Below, in pieces: positions 1 through 7,441 of a DNA stretch of 33,589 bases (the first letter of the stretch is position 1; each line of letters begins with the position of its first letter). Made by a program: the position numbers and the translations under genes. The notes beneath the pieces are model-generated. The model saw nothing but the letters and a program-made list of their open reading frames with translations, searched no databases and was not told the DNA's origin. Origin of the DNA: Bryobacterales bacterium (GTDB lineage: Bacteria; Acidobacteriota; Terriglobia; Bryobacterales; UBA6623); the NCBI GenBank assembly GCA_022825595.1, contig JAJDWM010000603.1, forward strand, positions 1 through 33,589, written 5' to 3'.

Positions 1-145
1 TCGCGCCGAGCTGGTCCTCATCGCCCCATCGGCCCCAGTTTGAGAGGGACTCCATCCAAGCGTCCACATCAGCCTTGGTGACCGTGGGCTGTCCATTCGC
101 GCAGGCCAAGACGGCCAAGATCGTCGGAAACAACAGCTTTCTCAT
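1..145 (-). CDS. Cyclase-family protein, N-terminal fragment (runs off the left edge)
   Basis: Reading the minus strand from the ATG at 143-145 gives 48 codons that continue past the window edge. The protein starts MRKLLFPTILAVLACANGQP, a short basic n-region and a hydrophobic stretch ending in V-L-A-C, so it is exported and may be a lipoprotein anchored at Cys15. The mature part contains NWGRWGDEDQLGA, which matches the N-terminal signature of the cyclase/kynurenine-formamidase-like family (PF04199, metal-dependent hydrolases); this is from family knowledge. No Shine-Dalgarno sequence precedes the ATG, but TAACCT lies 10 nt upstream on the minus strand (156-161), so the leader may be very short. 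The metal-binding residues lie outside the window and the substrate cannot be inferred. Confidence 0.75.
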   Translation of the reverse strand, partial: MRKLLFPTILAVLACANGQPTVTKADVDAWMESLSNWGRWGDEDQLGA

Positions 146-467
146 AGCGTCAATCAGGTTACAGCACGCAAGGCGGGCTCTCGGCCGCTGTCGCTAGATC
201 GCGTCGGCTGCCTAGATCGGCGCTCGCGGAAGGGAGGCGTAGGGAGAACAGACCGACAACTTCCGTGCAATCGGCTACCCCTTACGAGCGCCACTGCAAC
301 ACCGCGGGGTCGGCGTCTGGTTCCCTAGTTGTACCGTCGGAGCGAATTGCAGCGACTCCGTGTTCCTGCCGGTGGCCAGGTGGCACTGGCGCGCCGGCGC
401 AGGGCGACTGGGGCATCACCGCTCGTAGCCTCGTGCCGCTTGCACGAGGGTAGAGCAAGGAATGGCC
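146..467. other. Intergenic gap between cyclase start and ATPase operon end
   Basis: This 322-bp stretch should hold the promoter of the leftward cyclase gene and the end of the leftward ATPase operon. A weak TAACCT -10-like hexamer is at 156-161 (minus strand), without a convincing -35. The octamer CTAGATCG occurs twice, 18 bp apart, near 194-219. A clean hairpin at 429-449 is listed separately. Short open frames here have no recognisable protein features and I reject them as genes. Confidence 0.5.
429..449 (-). terminator. Hairpin behind the ATPase operon
   Basis: Perfect 8-bp inverted repeat CCTCGTGC / GCACGAGG with a 5-nt loop, 18 nt downstream of the stop codon (468-470) of the TPR-ATPase gene. 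There is no T-tract after it on the minus strand, so it is a weak intrinsic terminator at best; it could also protect the mRNA 3' end. Confidence 0.45.
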
Positions 468-3356
468 TTACGGTGAACCCAACTCCCTCAGTCTCGTTAA
501 GCTCAGACGTATGTCTTTGGCGACTTCGGCAACTTCTCGTGCAACTTTGGTCTCGAGGCCGCTTTCCTGCCGCAAGGCGGTGACCAAGGGGAACAAGCGG
601 TTCACGGCTGGAGACTCCTCAACCAACGCAAGGACGCGCTTGGGTCCGAATCGGACCGTGAATGCCAATAGCCCTTCGATACTCATCGATGGGAGGACCT
701 CGAACCTTGGCAGCAGTTCGAGCATCGCAGCAAGTTCAGACGCGTAGCCGAGTTCGTTCTGGCAGGCAAAGTAGCCTTCTGCTCGAAGGAGGTGAGCAAG
801 AACGAGGCTATCAGTTGGTTTAGCAGAGAATTCCCTTAGCACCCTGCCTGCTGTGCTTATGGCGGCCTCTGATTGACCCGTTCGCAACTCCGCTTTCGCC
901 TTTTCGAGAAGTGTGTTACCCACCATTTCAAGGATCGGTGCAGACGTGCTTCCGCTGAACCGGTCGCTGAAGTCTTCAATCGCAGCGTATCCCTCCTCGA
1001 GGCGGTCCGCTCGCACTAGCGAAGTGCCCCTATTCGCGTAGGCTGGGGCCAAGAGTTCGTCCATCTCTGGTGAATCGTGCGAGGAAAACCTGCGGATCAC
1101 AGATTCGTAGGCATCCAGAGCTTCGCGGGGTCTGTCTAGGCATTCGAGCATAACTCCGCGGTTCGTGGAGGCCGCTGCCAAGTGGTTGGCAATGTCCGGT
1201 GGGGTACCATCACTTTCGAAACGCTTGAGCAGGTCTTCAAAACAAGCGAGAGCGTCTTGGAAGCGGCCACTGTCCGCCATAGCCCCTCCCTTGTGGAGAA
1301 TCGCCGTGGCTACAGGCTCAGCGACTTCCGGCACTGGGCTCGACCCGAAGCGAGCGACCACCGCATCGTATCCGGCACACGCGTCTTCAGTCCGTCCTCC
1401 CTCTTCCAGCACCTTGGCCTTCGCCAGTAGGGCCCGCGCGACAGGCTCCTGCACCTCGTCGGCATCGCTGGACCCGAATCGTTCGAACACCTGTTCAAAG
1501 ACGGCAACCGCCTCCCTTGGCCGGTTCAGTTCCGCGAGAGCCACGCCCTTGTTGTAGAGCACCTGCGACCGCTGCTTGTCGGTCGCCTCCGAATCACCCC
1601 GCTCGAAGCGATCCGAAAACGCCTCGCTGACCGAAACGATCTTCGTGTCGCGCCCTAGTTGGGCCAACACGGCAACCTTGTTGGCGAGTATCTCGGCGAT
1701 CGTCGTCGAGATCTCGGGACCGTTGAGGGCCTCGTACCGATTCAGTGCCGCATCACAGACGCCGAGCGCGTCCTCAGGGCGCCCGGAGCGGGCCAGGGCG
1801 ACCGACTTCGCGGATAGCGCGTTCGCCATAAGGCGGGAAGAGTTGGGCGTGTCCAAGTCGACAAGAAGGACTTGGACCTTTTCGCAGACGGCAATCGCCC
1901 TGTCATACTGCCCGTCCTTGAGTAGTTGAGCGGCCTTGGCCACAAGGTTGCCCGCCCTCGATTCACGGGGGTCGGCAGTCATTTTGGATGTCCCAGTGGC
2001 TTCGAGGGCCTTGGTTACCCTGGCCTTCGCATTCGAAGTTGCCCCACCAGCGCCGAGAGTCATCCCCAGTCCAGCCATTCCACCCTTGCGGCTCGTCTTG
2101 TCAGTCAGGAGTTGAAGTGCCTGCTTCATCGCTGCTAGGAGCTTCCCTTCGGCGGCTCTCGTCTTCGCAGCGATCCGCTCACGGATACCGACGAGCTCCG
2201 AGTGGGAATAGAATGCCGTCATGAAGTGGACCAATGCTTGGACCACCCGATTCATGCCCCTCCCGCGTCGTAACAGGTAGTAGATGTTGTACATGCGCTC
2301 GGCAAGGTAGTACTCCTTTCGCCGAGGGGTGCCACCCGCGTGGATGACCGCGCCCCGATCAACCAGCCGTCTCAGGATCGCGCTGCAGTGGCTGGTTCTC
2401 AGTCTCGACCTAGCCGAGACCTGCCTCGCAGTTGCGGGCTTCCAGAGCCTTGCCAGAGCCAAGTAGACACGTCGATCCTGGACGCCCAAGGCTTCGAGAT
2501 GGCTTCGGAAGTACTCAGTGTGGTCGTCGACTAGACTCAACAGATTGTCCATGAGTTCGTGGAATGACAGCCGCGAGCCAAACTCGGCGACAATCGCGAC
2601 TAGGCGGGGACTTCCTCCGGTGAGTATCTCGAGCGACCGAATCGCTTGAGTGTCCGCATCACGGTCCGAGACGCTCCTCCACAAGACAGCGCAGGACTCG
2701 GTGTCAAGGCGCTTTAACGTATGCACCTGGAATAGCTCGTAGAGTGCTCGCTCCGAGTTCTCGATCTCCTCGAATCGGCTGGTCGCGCTCCCCATCAGGA
2801 GTATTCCAGGTTCACACTGCAGGGTCTTCCGCAGTTGCCACCCGACCCCGGGATCACCAATGTCGTCGAACAGGGTGTTCAGATTCTCGACAAACAGCAC
2901 CAAGCGCTTTCCTAGGCTGTCGGCGAAGTCCAGAATCGCCGCGAGGCAGAAGTCGGCGAGGATCCGGTCGTCCGCGACGGTCTGCAGTTCCTCGTAAGTG
3001 CGCTTGAGGTCGGTATCGGTTTCAACGTGCGATGCCTGGTCGGCAAGTTGCAGAAGGCACTCAAGCCAGAATTCGCCGCAAGTGGAGACTTCGTAGATCT
3101 CTTCGGGGAACACTACAGGAAACCACGCTTCGCGCAGAGCCGCGTCCCTCCTGACTTCGGCTGCGACACGCAGCAGCAGGGTCGTCTTTCCCGAGCCCCG
3201 GGGCCCGATCACGATTGCATGGGGATTCGAGTTTCCCGTGCTCTCCTGGAGCGCTTCGACCAGAAGTGCGAACTCGCCGATCCGCACGCAGAAGGAATCC
3301 ACGAGTTCTTGGTCGGTGAGGAATCCCGGATTGTATTTCTTGATCTTGCGGTTCAT
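468..3356 (-). CDS. STAND-like P-loop ATPase with winged helix and 43-residue TPR-type repeats
   Basis: A 962-aa protein with three parts. (1) NTPase, about residues 10-270: Walker A GPRGSGKTT at 51-59, Walker B-like RLVLFVENLN at 151-160 (Glu157-Asn158 where Asp-Glu is usual), sensor-1-like LLMGSATSR, and TGGSPR near 246-251, resembling the GxP motif of STAND/ORC-type ATPases. (2) A winged-helix-like segment, about 285-360. (3) Helical repeats, about 467-842, then a helical tail. No signal peptide or membrane segment, so cytoplasmic. It is the second gene of an operon, 20 bp after the 413-aa ATPase. From memory, similar proteins sit beside similar partners in unrelated bacteria, so the pair looks like a conserved module; I know of no established function. 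A STAND-like sensor/scaffold role, perhaps in stress or defence, is inference; no nuclease, protease or other effector domain is visible. Confidence 0.85.
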   Translation of the reverse strand: MNRKIKKYNPGFLTDQELVDSFCVRIGEFALLVEALQESTGNSNPHAIVIGPRGSGKTTLLLRVAAEVRRDAALREAWFPVVFPEEIYEVSTCGEFWLECLLQLADQASHVETDTDLKRTYEELQTVADDRILADFCLAAILDFADSLGKRLVLFVENLNTLFDDIGDPGVGWQLRKTLQCEPGILLMGSATSRFEEIENSERALYELFQVHTLKRLDTESCAVLWRSVSDRDADTQAIRSLEILTGGSPRLVAIVAEFGSRLSFHELMDNLLSLVDDHTEYFRSHLEALGVQDRRVYLALARLWKPATARQVSARSRLRTSHCSAILRRLVDRGAVIHAGGTPRRKEYYLAERMYNIYYLLRRGRGMNRVVQALVHFMTAFYSHSELVGIRERIAAKTRAAEGKLLAAMKQALQLLTDKTSRKGGMAGLGMTLGAGGATSNAKARVTKALEATGTSKMTADPRESRAGNLVAKAAQLLKDGQYDRAIAVCEKVQVLLVDLDTPNSSRLMANALSAKSVALARSGRPEDALGVCDAALNRYEALNGPEISTTIAEILANKVAVLAQLGRDTKIVSVSEAFSDRFERGDSEATDKQRSQVLYNKGVALAELNRPREAVAVFEQVFERFGSSDADEVQEPVARALLAKAKVLEEGGRTEDACAGYDAVVARFGSSPVPEVAEPVATAILHKGGAMADSGRFQDALACFEDLLKRFESDGTPPDIANHLAAASTNRGVMLECLDRPREALDAYESVIRRFSSHDSPEMDELLAPAYANRGTSLVRADRLEEGYAAIEDFSDRFSGSTSAPILEMVGNTLLEKAKAELRTGQSEAAISTAGRVLREFSAKPTDSLVLAHLLRAEGYFACQNELGYASELAAMLELLPRFEVLPSMSIEGLLAFTVRFGPKRVLALVEESPAVNRLFPLVTALRQESGLETKVAREVAEVAKDIRLSLTRLRELGSP
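831..1865 (-). repeat. Eight tandem 43-residue TPR-like repeats in the ATPase
   Basis: Residues 498-842 divide into eight consecutive units starting at 498, 541, 584, 627, 670, 713, 757 and 800. Seven are exactly 43 residues and one (713-756) is 44. The shared pattern is F-x-S-x(4)-E-x(4)-A-x-x-L-x-x-K/R-(G/A)-x-x-L-x-x-x-(G/D)-R-x-x-E/D-A-(8)-R. Canonical TPRs are 34 residues, so each unit is a TPR hairpin with a lengthened linker. At DNA level the period is 129 bp, but units differ enough that they are not recent duplications. Confidence 0.8.
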
Positions 3357-3376
3357 GTGGCTCTCGTTGCAGGCTC

Positions 3377-4618
3377 CTAGGTTCCGGAGAGAGGATGGAT
3401 CGGCAGGCCTTGCCTAGCGCGCTGCCAGTCTTCCAGCAGCCCCGACGTGAAACAATAGCCCTCACGGCGCTTGTCGAAGTAACCGTCCTGTTCGAGTACG
3501 TCCAGCACGAACGGGAGCGAATCTGCGGCCGGGTCATGGGCCGCATCCAAGATCCGCCTGTAGTCTTTGATCGATTGCGGTCGGAGCAGTCCTCCCCTCG
3601 CAGCACGCGCCAGCAGTTCGAGGGCGACCGTGAATCTGTTGGGGCCCAGCACAAGCTTCAGCCGATCCTCAAAGTGGTCCATGTCGATTCGACCCCTTGC
3701 CCCGAGCATGTCCTCGCGATAGGCCCTGTCAGCGTCCTCAAGGGTGGCCTCGGATCGGCGTGCGATTGTCAAGCGCCTGTGGAGAGCGTCAAAGAACTGC
3801 TGGACATGGTGGGGAATGCAGGATCTCAGGCGATCGCAGACCACGTCTCGGACCTCGCGGGGAAGGTGCACGTGGTAGGACGCCGCGAGGGCTGCCAAGC
3901 ACTCGGAAGCTGTCGACCTGCTCCAAGGCTTCAGTTCGAAATTGGAGAAGACGTTCATCGCCGCGCTCAGTCCAACCCGCCTGAGGATCGGCGCGATCCC
4001 AACGCTTCCCGACACGATGAAGCAAAGTCGGCCGCGGTGCTCTTGGGCGTTCCGCCGGAACCACGAAAGGAACTCATCCGCCGCTGCAACATCCTCGGCT
4101 TGCTGCCGGTCGGACCGTCCCTTGAGGATTCTGTTGATCAGCAGCGGCAGCTCGTCGATTGCGAGCACCACCAAGTCGCTGCCCCTTGTCAGGTCTCTCA
4201 ACAACCGATCCCCCTTCCGCTTCCAGTTGCCGACGTGGATGTCCGCCCGGAGGTGGAATCGCATCTCCTCGTACTGCCCTCCCACTTGGATGTTTCTGAA
4301 CCTTGCCAATAGAGCGCGAGGAGACTCCAAGGCCCTCCGTCGAATCGATCTCAGGGACCGAGATGCCACTGAGATCTCCACGATCGCGTCCGCAGGATCC
4401 CTTGCATCTTCGAGGTCCACGAAGCATGTCTTGATTCCAGGGCTGCCATTCAGACCCCGGAGCAGTTCGCGGACGAGGCTAGTCTTGCCCATCCGCCGCT
4501 GGGCTGTGAGCAGGGTGTGGGTCCCATCCTGGACATACTCCCGCAACGCGGCAATTTCGTCCTCGCGGTTGAAGAATCGGTCGCCGTCGACCCAATTTCC
4601 AACGGTCTTCTTAAGCAT
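3377..4618 (-). CDS. AAA-like ATPase, first gene of the two-ATPase operon
   Basis: A 413-aa soluble protein. The opening, GNWVDGDRFFNRED, is typical of a family in which an RED/E motif precedes the P-loop. Walker A is AQRRMGKTSLV (about 39-49), like archaeal-type ATPases with G-x-R-R-x-G-K-T. Walker B is DLVVLAIDELPLL (148-160, Asp155-Glu156). Sensor-1-like CFIVSGSVGI is near 199-208. The C-terminal 150 residues are helical and probably include a winged helix. The ATG at 4616-4618 is preceded by AGGAGG (4623-4628) with 4-nt spacing. It sits 20 bp upstream of the TPR-ATPase and shares its promoter. I do not recognise a named gene. The pairing of two unrelated-looking P-loop ATPases suggests a complex in which one loads or regulates the other; that is inference. 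Confidence 0.85.
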   Translation of the reverse strand: MLKKTVGNWVDGDRFFNREDEIAALREYVQDGTHTLLTAQRRMGKTSLVRELLRGLNGSPGIKTCFVDLEDARDPADAIVEISVASRSLRSIRRRALESPRALLARFRNIQVGGQYEEMRFHLRADIHVGNWKRKGDRLLRDLTRGSDLVVLAIDELPLLINRILKGRSDRQQAEDVAAADEFLSWFRRNAQEHRGRLCFIVSGSVGIAPILRRVGLSAAMNVFSNFELKPWSRSTASECLAALAASYHVHLPREVRDVVCDRLRSCIPHHVQQFFDALHRRLTIARRSEATLEDADRAYREDMLGARGRIDMDHFEDRLKLVLGPNRFTVALELLARAARGGLLRPQSIKDYRRILDAAHDPAADSLPFVLDVLEQDGYFDKRREGYCFTSGLLEDWQRARQGLPIHPLSGT

Positions 4619-4622
4619 TCGT

Positions 4623-4697
4623 CCTCCTTAAGCCCAACTGGCTCCCAATGTTTTTGTTGCCAACAATTATATTGGCACAAGTCGGGGGGATCGTCAA
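4623..4697 (-). promoter_or_regulatory. Promoter, operator-like palindrome and RBS of the ATPase operon
   Basis: On the minus strand a perfect TATAAT (4666-4671) is preceded by TTGACG (4692-4697). The spacing is 20 bp, longer than ideal; AATATA (4668-4673) would give 18. The palindrome TTGTTGCCAACAA (4654-4666, 6-bp arms around one base) covers the expected transcription start near 4659. A wider imperfect repeat pairs TTGTTGCCAA (4654-4663) with TTGGCACAA (4672-4680) and straddles the -10. AGGAGG at 4623-4628 is the RBS. The AT-rich block stands out from the GC-rich surroundings. A repressor operator is inferred. Confidence 0.6.
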
Positions 4698-5324
4698 GCG
4701 GTTGCCAGCTCGAGAGCGCGAATTGACCGATCCGGGCCCTCCCATGCGCCGTCCGACCGGAGAGTACCCGTAACTGCGAGACGCATCCTGAGGGTGTGCG
4801 GGGGACCAAGTGGAGGCTCCCTGCCGGGAGTTTCGAGGGATCCACGGCCTTCACGCTGCTCATCTTCAAGCTCCTCGTCGCCTTGGCTGTGTCTCTGGCG
4901 GTCGTGCGGCTCATTGGCCGTTTGAACGCCTCGATCCTTCGTCGAGTCGTGGCCGAGCAACTAAGCGGGTCCCGGCACCTACCTTTCCGGGCTCGGGAAG
5001 TGTATTGGCGGTGTCTCCGGAGGGGTTCAGGCCGGAAGCTGAAACGCTACGAGTCGGCACTTCGGAGGGACGGAGAAGTGCCCGTGCCCTCGCCGGAACG
5101 ATGGAATCCAGAGGTGTCCTTAGTGACCACCGGAATTGCGGCAAGGGCCTAGCCCGAGACCTCGACATCGCGGACGAGGCGCACCTGCACTTCCCGCACC
5201 GCAATGACCTACCGGCCCCCTCAGAACGCTGTTGCACAGACATGGATCACTCGTCCGCCGCCCCAAACACGCCGACTGGATTCCTAGCCCTCCATGAGCC
5301 GAAGGGCCGTTGTCTAGGCGGCGG
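4698..5324. other. Gap between divergent ATPase and oxidoreductase operons
   Basis: About 630 bp between divergently transcribed units. The only frame with a protein-like feature is the one at 4796-5152, which has one hydrophobic stretch and is listed separately with low confidence. I see no tRNA, known riboswitch or insertion-sequence end in it. Confidence 0.4.
4796..5152 (+). CDS. Possible small single-pass membrane protein (doubtful)
   Basis: A GTG-started 118-aa frame. After a short polar N-terminus it has a hydrophobic stretch at about residues 18-40 (TLLIFKLLVALAVSLAVVRL), followed by Arg-rich sequence, as in a one-helix membrane protein with a basic cytoplasmic tail. There is no good Shine-Dalgarno sequence before the GTG, no recognised family and no operon partner on its strand. 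It could equally be a chance frame or a decayed gene in a long gap. Confidence 0.2.
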   Translation: MRGTKWRLPAGSFEGSTAFTLLIFKLLVALAVSLAVVRLIGRLNASILRRVVAEQLSGSRHLPFRAREVYWRCLRRGSGRKLKRYESALRRDGEVPVPSPERWNPEVSLVTTGIAARA

Positions 5325-5379
5325 TTGAACGGGTCGGCGCCACCCACATACACTCGGTACGTGGCGCCTGTCCGGCGCC
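5325..5379 (+). promoter_or_regulatory. Promoter with GGCGCC operator-like repeats before the Gfo/Idh operon
   Basis: TTGAAC (5325-5330) and TACACT (5349-5354), 18 bp apart, form a plausible promoter with a start near 5361. GGCGCCAC (5336-5343) and GTGGCGCC (5361-5368) are a perfect 8-bp inverted repeat flanking the -10. A third GGCGCC (5374-5379) can pair with the middle copy as a 6-bp hairpin with a 5-nt loop at the 5' end of the transcript. The two pairings exclude each other. Repressor binding is the simplest reading; a leader-RNA switch is possible. Confidence 0.5.
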
Positions 5380-5415
5380 CGACCCCCGAACTATGGGACA
5401 GAAGGAGGCACAGGC

Positions 5416-6561
5416 ATGAGCAAGGTGCGCGTCGCCGTGATAGGAACCGGCTTTGTGGGCAGGGTCCACGTAGAGAACATCCGTCGCCAGACGGATGCCG
5501 AGATCGTCGCGATTGCCGACCAGAACGACGAGTTGGCCGCGAGCTTCGGAGGGGCCTTGGGCATAGCCCGCGCCACCGGCGACTACCGCGAACTGCTGGC
5601 CGACGCGTCGATTGACGCGGTCCACATCTGCACGCCGAACCACACGCACTTCCCGATCGCGCGCGACGCGATCAGCGCCGGCAAGCACGTGATCTGCGAG
5701 AAGCCGCTGGCCATGACGTCGCAGGAGGCAGCCGCCTTGGTGGACTTGGCCCGCGAGAAGGGCGTTGTCAACGCGACCAGCTACAACCTGCGCTTCTACC
5801 CCAATGCGGCGCAGATGCGCCGCATGGTGGCCACCGGAGAAGTGGGCGAAGTGCTCGCGATCCAAGGCACATACTCCCAGGATTGGCTGTTCTACGACAC
5901 GGACTACAACTGGCGCCTGGAGCCGGAGGTCGGCGGCGTGTCGCGCGCAATGGCCGACATCGGCTCCCACTGGTGCGACTTGGCGGAGCACGTCACAGGC
6001 AGGCGCATCCAGGCCGTTTGCGCCGAATTGGCCACGTTCCACCCCGTGCGAAAGAAACCGAAGCGGGCCATCGAGACATACGCCGGCAAGATGCTGAAGC
6101 CGGAGGACTACGAGGACCGGCCCATCTCGACCGAGGACTTCGGCGCCATCCTGCTGCGCTTCGACGGCCGCATGCGCGGGGCGCTGACGATCAACCAAGT
6201 GGCCGCCGGCCGAAAGAACCGCCTGCTGATGGAGGTCTACGGCACGAAGCGCGGCCTGGCTTGGGACGGGGAGCGGCCCAACGAGCTCTGGATCGGGCGC
6301 CGCGACGGCAACAACGAGCTGCTGGTCAAGGATCCCTCCCTGCTGGAGGCGGAGGCCCGCTCGTTCGCGGACCTGCCCGGGGGGCATGCCGAAGGCTATG
6401 CCGACACCTTCAAGCAGTTCTTCCGGCGCTTCTACGCCGCCTGCCGAGACCGGTCCCGAGCGTCGGAGATCCCAGGCTTCGATGCCGGCCTTCGTCAGCT
6501 CAGGCTCGTTGAGGCAGTGCTCCGCAGCAGTGCCGAGGGCGGCTGGGTCGAACCAGAGTGA
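5416..6561 (+). CDS. Gfo/Idh/MocA family NAD(P)-dependent oxidoreductase
   Basis: A 381-aa protein of usual family length. The N-terminal Rossmann domain starts with VAVIGTGFVGRVH (residues 6-18, GxGxxG dinucleotide-binding loop). CEKPLAM places the catalytic Lys of the EKP motif at about 96. The C-terminal domain carries DIGSHWCDL (181-189), the family's D-x-G-x-H-x-x-D motif with His185. Members oxidise or epimerise sugars, inositols or their derivatives in the cytoplasm. The start is fixed by AAGGAGG at 5402-5408, 7 nt before ATG. A sugar-isomerase-like TIM-barrel gene follows after 28 bp, a pairing common in carbohydrate catabolism. The exact substrate cannot be read from the sequence. 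No Tat or Sec signal, so cytoplasmic. Confidence 0.9.
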   Translation: MSKVRVAVIGTGFVGRVHVENIRRQTDAEIVAIADQNDELAASFGGALGIARATGDYRELLADASIDAVHICTPNHTHFPIARDAISAGKHVICEKPLAMTSQEAAALVDLAREKGVVNATSYNLRFYPNAAQMRRMVATGEVGEVLAIQGTYSQDWLFYDTDYNWRLEPEVGGVSRAMADIGSHWCDLAEHVTGRRIQAVCAELATFHPVRKKPKRAIETYAGKMLKPEDYEDRPISTEDFGAILLRFDGRMRGALTINQVAAGRKNRLLMEVYGTKRGLAWDGERPNELWIGRRDGNNELLVKDPSLLEAEARSFADLPGGHAEGYADTFKQFFRRFYAACRDRSRASEIPGFDAGLRQLRLVEAVLRSSAEGGWVEPE

Positions 6562-6575
6562 GCGCGCATCTCTTG

Positions 6576-6581
6576 TAAGAT
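6576..6581 (+). promoter_or_regulatory. Possible internal -10 (TAAGAT) for a near-leaderless transcript
   Basis: TAAGAT, preceded by TG, ends 8 nt before the ATG at 6590. There is no Shine-Dalgarno in that space, so a transcript started here would have almost no leader. The -35 region is poor. Read-through from the upstream gene is the alternative. Confidence 0.3.
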
Positions 6582-6589
6582 GGCCATTC

Positions 6590-7441
6590 ATGGCCGCTCT
6601 CAGTCCGCTGCAAGTAGGGTTAATGTTCTGGACCGGCGGCGTCCTCGGGGAAGACGCCACCCCGGAGGACATCGCCGCCTCTGTCGCGTCACTCGGGGTC
6701 ACCTGCGGGCAGCTCGGGGTGCACGGCGGAGCCGACCTGAGCACCGACTCTGCCCGTCGCTGGAGGGCGGCCCTGGACAGCAGCGGCATCGAAGTGGTGA
6801 CCGCATTCATGAACTTCGAGGGCGAGAGCTACGAGAGCATCCCGGTCTGCACGGCCACCGTCGGATTCGTGCCGCGCAAAACCCGCCACGAGCGGGAGGA
6901 GCGAGCACTGCAGATCTCGGACTTCGCAAAGGTCTTGGGAGTGCCCGGGATCGCGGCGCACATCGGCTGTTTGCCGAAGGATCCGGAGGACCCCGATCAC
7001 GTCGCCGTGCTGGGGCTTGTCCGACGCATCTGCGACCGCTGCGCTAGGAACGGCCAGACTTTCGCGCTGGAGACTGGGCAGGAGCCGGCAGCCGAGCTGC
7101 TCGATTTCCTGCATGCGGTCGACCGGCCCAATCTGGGAGTGAACTTTGACCCTGCCAACATGATTCTGTACGGTTCCGGGGAGCCGATGGAGGCTCTCCG
7201 AACTCTTGGTGCCCACGTAGTGACGGTGCACTGCAAGGACGGGACTTGGCCCAAGGCCAAAGGTGAGTGGGGCTGTGAGACACCCCTCGGGAGCGGAGAC
7301 GTCGGGATGGAAAGATACGTCGAGACCCTGCGGGCGGTCGGCTACACGGGCCCTCTCGTCATCGAGCGAGAGATCGTCGGCGAGGAGCAGAGAGCGGATA
7401 TCCGCCAAGCCGTGGCGCTGCTGCGACAAATCGCGGGCTAA
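6590..7441 (+). CDS. Sugar phosphate isomerase/epimerase-like TIM-barrel protein
   Basis: A 283-aa protein starting MAALSPLQVGLMFW. It has the xylose-isomerase-like/AP-endonuclease-2 TIM-barrel pattern (PF01261): repeated strand-helix units, TFALETGQE, VNFDPANMILYGSG, TVHCKDG and LGSGDVGMERYVETL near the C-terminus, where metal-binding Glu, Asp and His residues normally lie. The open frame extends upstream to 6386, but that part lies inside the Gfo/Idh gene and is not family-like, so ATG 6590 is preferred. Its position 28 bp after the oxidoreductase gene suggests the two act on the same sugar or polyol. Substrate unknown. It is a single-domain cytoplasmic enzyme with no export signal. Confidence 0.85.
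   Translation: MAALSPLQVGLMFWTGGVLGEDATPEDIAASVASLGVTCGQLGVHGGADLSTDSARRWRAALDSSGIEVVTAFMNFEGESYESIPVCTATVGFVPRKTRHEREERALQISDFAKVLGVPGIAAHIGCLPKDPEDPDHVAVLGLVRRICDRCARNGQTFALETGQEPAAELLDFLHAVDRPNLGVNFDPANMILYGSGEPMEALRTLGAHVVTVHCKDGTWPKAKGEWGCETPLGSGDVGMERYVETLRAVGYTGPLVIEREIVGEEQRADIRQAVALLRQIAG

Noticed and set aside
429-449. The hairpin after the ATPase operon as one end of a mobile island
   Set aside because: No matching repeat was found at the other side of the operon, so there is no sign of attachment sites.
3395-4312. A 305-codon plus-strand frame opposite the 413-aa ATPase gene
   Set aside because: It lies entirely antisense to a gene with clear Walker motifs and RBS, and its product has no domain-like pattern.
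5314-6810. A 498-codon minus-strand frame opposite the Gfo/Idh gene
   Set aside because: Mirror frame caused by high GC; the plus-strand gene has intact motifs, RBS and operon partner.
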